In this document: positions 34,700 through 38,783 of the stretch, one piece after another
Numbering within the stretch: the first letter of the stretch is position 1
How the letters are laid out: each line of letters opens with the position of its first letter
Assembly (NCBI GenBank): GCA_009377795.1
Contig: WHTJ01000040.1
Location: 1-38,783, forward strand
Direction: 5' to 3'
From: Propionibacteriales bacterium
GTDB lineage: Bacteria > Actinomycetota > Actinomycetes > Propionibacteriales > Nocardioidaceae
Length of the DNA stretch: 38,783 nucleotides
Program-made: the position numbers and the translations under genes
Notes under the pieces: model-generated
What the model was told of the DNA's origin: nothing
The model's database searches: none
The model's input: the letters and a program-made list of their open reading frames with translations, nothing else

Positions 34700-36184
34700 T
34701 CACTGGCGTCCGTTCGGTGTTTCGTCACTATTGTGCACATCGGGCCCGGTGGCGGTTTCCTGTGCCCGCCTGGCGGCCTCGGCCGCGGGTGTCCCGGGAC
34801 GCTTGCGGATCGTCCAGTCGTCGAGGTGGCGTTGCGGTCCCGAGGAGACGGCGAGGGCGCCCGGCGGGACGTCCTGGCGTACGACGGTTCCGGCCCCGGT
34901 CGCGGCGCCGTCGCCCACCTCCACGGGTGCGACGAAGGTGCTGTTGGAGCCGCCCTTGACCTCGCGCCCGATCGTGGTGTGGCGCTTGGCGACGCCGTCG
35001 TAGTTGGCGAAGATCGTGCCCGCCCCGATGTTGGTGTGCTCGCCGATGTCGGCGTCCCCGACGTACGACAGGTGCGGCACCTTGGCGCCCTCGGCGAGGT
35101 GGGCGTTCTTCGCTTCCACGAACGCGCCGATCTTGGCCTCGCCGCCCAGCGTCGTGCCGGGGCGGAGGTAGGCGAACGGGCCGACGGTCGCCTGCCCCCC
35201 GATGACCGCACCGACGCCGTGCGTACGCACGACCGCCGCGCCCTCGCCGACCGTCACATCGGTCAGCGTAGTGTCCGGACCGATCGTGGCGCCCGCAGCG
35301 ACGCGCGTCTGACCGTGCAACTGGACACCCGGATGCAGCGTGACGTCCGTGCCGAGCTCCACGGAGTCGTCCACCCACGTGGTGGCCGGGTCGACGACGG
35401 TCACCCCGGCCCGCATGTGCCTGGTCAGGATCCGCCGGTTGAGCTCGGCGCCGAGCACGCTCAGCTGGACCCGGTCGTTGACGCCCTCGGTCTGCCGGAC
35501 GTCGGCGACGGGTACGCCGATGACCTCACGACCCTCGGCCCGCACGATGCCGACGACGTCGGTGAGATACAGCTCACCCTGCGCGTTGTCCGCGTCGAGC
35601 CGACCCAGCGCCGCGTGCAGTGTCTCGCCGTCGAAGGCGTAGATCCCGGAGTTCACCTCGGTGATGGCCTGCTGCTCCTCGCTGGCGTCGTCATGCTCGA
35701 CGATCGCGACCACCGAGCTCGCGGAGTCGCGCACCACCCGGCCGTATCCGGAGGGATCGGCCAGGTCGGCGGTGAGGAGGGATACCGCGGCGCCGGAGGA
35801 GGCATGCCGGCTGTGCAGGTCGGTGAGCGTCTCCGCGGTGAGGAGCGGCGTATCGGCGTACGTCACCATCACCGTGCCCTGCACTGACGGAAGCGCGGCG
35901 AGCGCGCACTGGACGGCATGACCGGTGCCCAGCTGCTCCTCCTGGACCACCATCTGCGCGGCGTCGTCCAGCTCGCGCACGTGCGGCTCGACGAGCTCAC
36001 GGCCGTGGCCGATGACCACCACGAGGTGCTCCGGCGGTGGATCGACGGCCCGCCCCGCACGCATCGCGTGCTCCAGAAGGCTTCGCCCGCCGAGGCGGTG
36101 AAGGACCTTCGGGATCTTGGACTTCATCCGGGTGCCTTCGCCGGCGGCCAGCACGATGACCGCTGCCAAGTCCTTCGAGGTCAC
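34700..36184 (-). CDS. glmU: bifunctional UDP-GlcNAc pyrophosphorylase/GlcN-1-P acetyltransferase
   Basis: A 494-residue enzyme that acetylates glucosamine 1-phosphate and couples it to UTP, giving UDP-GlcNAc for peptidoglycan. LAAGEGTRMKSKIPKVLH (12-29) is the nucleotidyltransferase signature; VNSGIYAF and GELYLTDVVGI follow. From about residue 250 a left-handed beta-helix of hexapeptide repeats carries the acetyltransferase site (YLRPGT, EAKNAHL, HLSYVGDADIG, NYDGVAKRHT). GTG 36184 has GAGGAGAAGACC upstream; the frame to 36274 overlaps the tRNA-Gln gene and is rejected. The C-terminal 40 residues are low complexity. Confidence 0.96.
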   Translation of the reverse strand: MTSKDLAAVIVLAAGEGTRMKSKIPKVLHRLGGRSLLEHAMRAGRAVDPPPEHLVVVIGHGRELVEPHVRELDDAAQMVVQEEQLGTGHAVQCALAALPSVQGTVMVTYADTPLLTAETLTDLHSRHASSGAAVSLLTADLADPSGYGRVVRDSASSVVAIVEHDDASEEQQAITEVNSGIYAFDGETLHAALGRLDADNAQGELYLTDVVGIVRAEGREVIGVPVADVRQTEGVNDRVQLSVLGAELNRRILTRHMRAGVTVVDPATTWVDDSVELGTDVTLHPGVQLHGQTRVAAGATIGPDTTLTDVTVGEGAAVVRTHGVGAVIGGQATVGPFAYLRPGTTLGGEAKIGAFVEAKNAHLAEGAKVPHLSYVGDADIGEHTNIGAGTIFANYDGVAKRHTTIGREVKGGSNSTFVAPVEVGDGAATGAGTVVRQDVPPGALAVSSGPQRHLDDWTIRKRPGTPAAEAARRAQETATGPDVHNSDETPNGRQ

Positions 36185-36217
36185 GGTCTTCTCCTCGGCG
36201 TCTTCGCGGACGTCACG

Positions 36218-36289
36218 CTCCCCCGCCTGGCTTCGATCCAGGACTTCGGGCTTCAAAGGCCCACGGGCTGCCAATTACCCCACGGGGGA
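36218..36289 (-). tRNA. tRNA-Gln (anticodon TTG)
   Basis: Acceptor TCCCCCG/CGGGGGA with discriminator G, D-arm GGG-TAATTGGCAG-CCC, anticodon arm TGGGC-CTTTGAA-GCCCG and T-arm CCTGG-ATCGAAG-CCAGG. The anticodon TTG reads CAA/CAG. The T-loop begins with A instead of the usual T at position 54. CCA is not encoded. It lies 33 bases upstream of glmU on the same strand, the usual place in actinobacteria. Confidence 0.9.
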
Positions 36290-36419
36290 CCGAGGCGCCA
36301 GAGCGGAGCGCGTTCTTCCTACGGCCAGGGTGTCACAACCTGGTCAAGGCGCCTGCGGGTCGCCAGTCTGCCATGTGGAGGAGCGGGGCATCGAAACGCC
36401 CGCCGCCCGCCCGTCCGCA

Positions 36420-36450
36420 CCGTGAGCCCGGGTGCGTGACACGCTCACGG
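36420..36450. repeat. 8-bp inverted repeat between tRNA-Gln and the desaturase
   Basis: CCGTGAGC (36420-36427) and GCTCACGG (36443-36450) can form a hairpin with a 15-base loop; a smaller CGTGA/TCACG pair lies inside. No T-run follows. It may separate the divergent promoters or act as an operator; no clear role is seen. Confidence 0.35.
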
Positions 36451-36466
36451 CGACCGCGAGGTTGGT

Positions 36467-36499
36467 ACCTACGACTCCGTAGGTTACGGTTGCGTAGGT
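36467..36499. promoter_or_regulatory. CGTAGGT operator cluster upstream of the desaturase
   Basis: The heptamer CGTAGGT occurs three times: inverted at 36467-36473 (ACCTACG), direct at 36478-36484 and direct at 36493-36499. The first two form a perfect inverted repeat with a 4-base centre; the last two are spaced 15 bases apart. The cluster ends 29 bases before the desaturase ATG. The TetR gene downstream is the best candidate binder. Confidence 0.6.
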
Positions 36500-36528
36500 A
36501 AGCCTTCTCCATCGCAAGGATCTCCTCT

Positions 36529-37515
36529 ATGACTCCCCCACCTGCCACGGCGCTAGCCGAGACCCCTGTAACAGACGCCTCGACCAGCACCGCGCTCAAG
36601 GACCGAGCCCCGGCAGCGGGCACGATGTCGGAAGACATTCAGTCCCGAAAGGAACAGGTGGCCCTGGCGCTGTTCATCGGCATCCCGTTCCTCGCCGTCG
36701 CGGCCGCCATACCCGTCGCCTGGGGTGGTTGGCTGGGCTGGACCGACATCGTGATCGCGCTGGTGATGTACGCCATCTCCGGCCACGGCGTCACCGTCGG
36801 GTTCCACCGGTGCTTCACCCACAAGTCGTTCAAGCCCAACCGCGGGCTGAAGATCGCGCTGGCCGTCGCCGGCTCGCTCGCCATCGAGGGCCCGGTGATC
36901 CGCTGGGTCTCCGACCACCGCAAGCACCACAAGTTCTCCGACCGCGACGGCGACCCGCACTCGCCGTGGCGGTACGGCGAGTCCGTCGGCGCGCTCACCA
37001 AGGGCCTGTTCTATGCGCACATGATCTGGATGTTCGACCCGGAACAGTCTCCCCAGCGCAAGTACGCCCCCGACCTGCTCAAGGACACCGACATCGTGCG
37101 GATCTCCCGCGCGTTCCCGTGGCTCGCCCTGGTCTCGATGGTGCTCCCGGCGGTCGCCGGCGGACTGCTCACCTGGTCATGGTTCGGCGCGCTGACGGCG
37201 CTCTTCTGGGGCTCGCTGGTACGAGTGGCGCTTCTGCACCACGTCACCTGGTCGATCAACTCGATCTGCCACACCGTGGGCCAGCGTCCGTTCAAGAGCC
37301 GCGACAAGTCGGGCAACGTGTGGTGGCTGGCCATCCCCTCCATGGGCGAGTCGTGGCACAACCTGCATCACGCCGACCCGACCTGCGCCCGGCATGGAGT
37401 GCTTCGCGGCCAGGTGGACAGCTCGGCCCGGCTGATCTGGCTGTTCGAGAAGCTCGGCTGGATTCACACCGTGCGCTGGCCGGTCAAGGAGCGCCTCGAA
37501 GCACGCCGTACCTGA
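36529..37515 (+). CDS. acyl-CoA (stearoyl-CoA delta-9 type) fatty acid desaturase
   Basis: A 328-residue integral membrane di-iron enzyme that introduces a cis double bond into acyl chains, adjusting membrane fluidity. The three histidine boxes are HRCFTH (93-98), HRKHH (130-134) and HNLHH (277-281), the pattern of acyl-CoA delta-9 desaturases. Four hydrophobic segments lie around them; residues 1-40 are a polar N-terminal tail. The start is ATG 36529 with AAGGAT 7 bases before. It needs an electron-transfer partner that is not in the window. An operator cluster lies upstream and a TetR gene begins 12 bases after its stop, so the pair is probably one autoregulated unit. Confidence 0.92.
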   Translation: MTPPPATALAETPVTDASTSTALKDRAPAAGTMSEDIQSRKEQVALALFIGIPFLAVAAAIPVAWGGWLGWTDIVIALVMYAISGHGVTVGFHRCFTHKSFKPNRGLKIALAVAGSLAIEGPVIRWVSDHRKHHKFSDRDGDPHSPWRYGESVGALTKGLFYAHMIWMFDPEQSPQRKYAPDLLKDTDIVRISRAFPWLALVSMVLPAVAGGLLTWSWFGALTALFWGSLVRVALLHHVTWSINSICHTVGQRPFKSRDKSGNVWWLAIPSMGESWHNLHHADPTCARHGVLRGQVDSSARLIWLFEKLGWIHTVRWPVKERLEARRT

Positions 37516-37527
37516 GATGATGTCCGC

Positions 37528-38172
37528 GTGACATCGGACCCAGGCGAGAGGTCGAAACGCAACCACCGCGCACGGATGACGAGCGCCGAACGCCGTGAGC
37601 AGCTGATCGAGATCGCGCGTGGCCTGTTCGCCGAGCGGGGATTCGACGGTACGTCGATCGAGGAGATCGCTGCCCGCGCCGAGGTGTCGAAGCCCGTGGT
37701 GTACGAGCACTTCGGCGGCAAGGAGGGCATCTACGCCGTCGTCGTCGACCGCGAGGTGCGACGGCTCCTCGACATGATGAGCGCGGCCCTGACCGCGGGG
37801 AAGCCCCGCGCACTCCTCGAGCAGGCGGCGATCGCCCTCCTGGACTACATCGAGCAGAGCTCGGACGGGTTCCGGATCCTGGTGCGCGACTCGCCGGTCG
37901 GGTCGGCCTCGGGCTCGTTCGTCAGCATCATCAGCCACGTCGCCTCACGGGTCGAGCACATCCTCGCCGGAGAGTTCAGCAACCGGGGGTTCGACCCGAA
38001 GAACGCTCCGATGTACGCCCAGATGCTGGTCGGGATGGTCGGCACGACCGGACAGTGGTGGCTCGACACCCGCAAGCCGCACAAGGACGTCGTCGCCGCG
38101 CATCTGTGCAATCTCGCCTGGCACGGGCTCTCCGGCCTGGAGAAGGACCCCAGCCTGATCACCCGCGGCTGA
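37528..38172 (+). CDS. TetR-family transcriptional regulator
   Basis: A 214-residue regulator. Residues about 18-68 are the TetR DNA-binding domain (SAERREQLIEIARGLFAERG, GTSIEEIAARAEVSKPVVYEHFGGKEGIY). The C-terminal ligand domain (75-205) is helical with a hydrophobic lining, fitting an acyl-CoA or fatty acid ligand, but this is inference from the neighbouring desaturase. GTG 37528 is used; ATG 37576 would shorten the N-terminus by 16 residues and still keep the whole domain. A GATGAT hexamer 6 bases before the GTG may permit leaderless expression. Confidence 0.88.
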   Translation: MTSDPGERSKRNHRARMTSAERREQLIEIARGLFAERGFDGTSIEEIAARAEVSKPVVYEHFGGKEGIYAVVVDREVRRLLDMMSAALTAGKPRALLEQAAIALLDYIEQSSDGFRILVRDSPVGSASGSFVSIISHVASRVEHILAGEFSNRGFDPKNAPMYAQMLVGMVGTTGQWWLDTRKPHKDVVAAHLCNLAWHGLSGLEKDPSLITRG

Positions 38173-38190
38173 CCGTTTTTCGCGTCGACG

Positions 38191-38783
38191 TCACCGCACC
38201 TTCCGGGCGACCGCGAAGATCCGCCGGAATGGGAGCACCGTGCGGGCGTCCGTGGTCGGGTAGGCCACGCGAAGCGCCTCGGCGTACTCCCGCTCGAAGT
38301 CCGTCCGCAGGGGCTCGGGGAGGGCCTGCGGGAACGGCCGCGCCGCCGTGCTGGAGGCCCAGCGAAGCACCGGATCGGGTCCCCGCAGCAGATGGAGGTA
38401 CGTCGTCTCCCACACCTCGGCCTGGCAGCCGAGCGCGATCAGGGACTCGAGGTACGCCGCGGGCTGATGCGTCCTCCGAAACGGCACGTCCTTCGTGTAC
38501 TCCCGGAATCTCGGCTCGCCGACCAGCCCCTTCAGCAGAGTGTGGCTCGGCTGATCGTGGTTGCCCGGGACCTGAAACCCGAGCCAGCCGTCGAAGGAGA
38601 CGAGATTCACCAACCGTGGCAATAAATCACGATGCTCTGGTATCCACTGCAGAGTGGCGTTGGACACCAGCACGGTCGGCGGTGTGGTCGCCCGTACCGC
38701 ATCCGAGGTCGACGACGAACGACGGGGAGTCGGCGGCGATCCGCGAGATCAGGTCGAAGAACGGCCGGGCCCGCTCGTCGGCA
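38191..38783 (-). pseudogene. tam: trans-aconitate 2-methyltransferase, damaged and cut by the window end
   Basis: The C-terminal 160 residues ([14 protein letters not shown] onward, with FQVPGNHDQPSH, TYLHLL and PFRRIFAVA) are those of trans-aconitate methyltransferase, which methylates trans-aconitate with SAM. Upstream of 38673 the family N-terminus ([10 protein letters not shown], then the SAM motif [10 protein letters not shown]) is present but in another frame and directly adjacent: about 50 residues that normally lie between the two motifs are missing. A deletion with frameshift at about 38675-38690 would explain this. The 5' end lies outside the window. It is convergent with the TetR gene, 18 bases between stops. 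Confidence 0.72.

Overview
The window is high-GC DNA with frequent GTG starts, 4-bp ATGA/GTGA gene overlaps and several apparently leaderless genes. Gene content and order (eno-ftsB-DUF501-ppx, mfd-SurA-like-mazG, tRNA-Gln-glmU-prs-rplY-pth) indicate an actinobacterium. A relative of the Propionibacteriales/Actinopolymorpha-Kribbella type is my guess; the genus cannot be fixed from the sequence.

Layout. 1-7.5 kb: a truncated CPH-type metal P-type ATPase, an alpha/beta hydrolase, a cbs-mntH pair, a membrane-anchored SGNH hydrolase, a small DUF4287 protein and an epoxide hydrolase. 7.5-14.8 kb: one colinear minus-strand block made of a fatty acyl-CoA reductase-like/HAD phosphatase fusion, a zinc alcohol dehydrogenase, a LarA-like DUF2088 protein and a PlsC-type acyltransferase, followed by a nucleotidyltransferase fused to a UPF0158 domain with a HEPN partner. 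This is the most unusual part of the window. 15-21 kb: quinone oxidoreductase, Bax-inhibitor-1 family protein, a class I tRNA with a UAA anticodon, a 690-bp gene-free stretch with strong palindromes, a winged-helix regulator, a type II NADH dehydrogenase with a Rex-like operator on its promoter, a frameshifted SRPBCC gene and a family 5 uracil-DNA glycosylase. 21-36.3 kb: mostly housekeeping genes on the minus strand (ppx, DUF501, ftsB, eno, mazG, SurA-like lipoprotein, mfd, cysQ, pth, rplY, prs, glmU, tRNA-Gln), interrupted by a divergent sulfotransferase next to cysQ. 36.5-38.8 kb: an acyl-CoA desaturase with a multi-copy operator, a TetR regulator, and a damaged trans-aconitate methyltransferase gene at the window end.

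Functional links. The sulfotransferase would release PAP, which CysQ removes. Prs and GlmU supply PRPP and UDP-GlcNAc. The desaturase and TetR gene probably form a lipid-homeostasis unit. The FAR-HAD/ADH/LarA-like/PlsC block looks like an uncharacterised lipid-modification pathway. Three genes look broken (ATPase, SRPBCC, trans-aconitate methyltransferase). Three classes of short repeat or palindrome lie between genes, one of them present as two inverted copies 19 kb apart. All family assignments rest on motif recognition in the translations; no database search was run.
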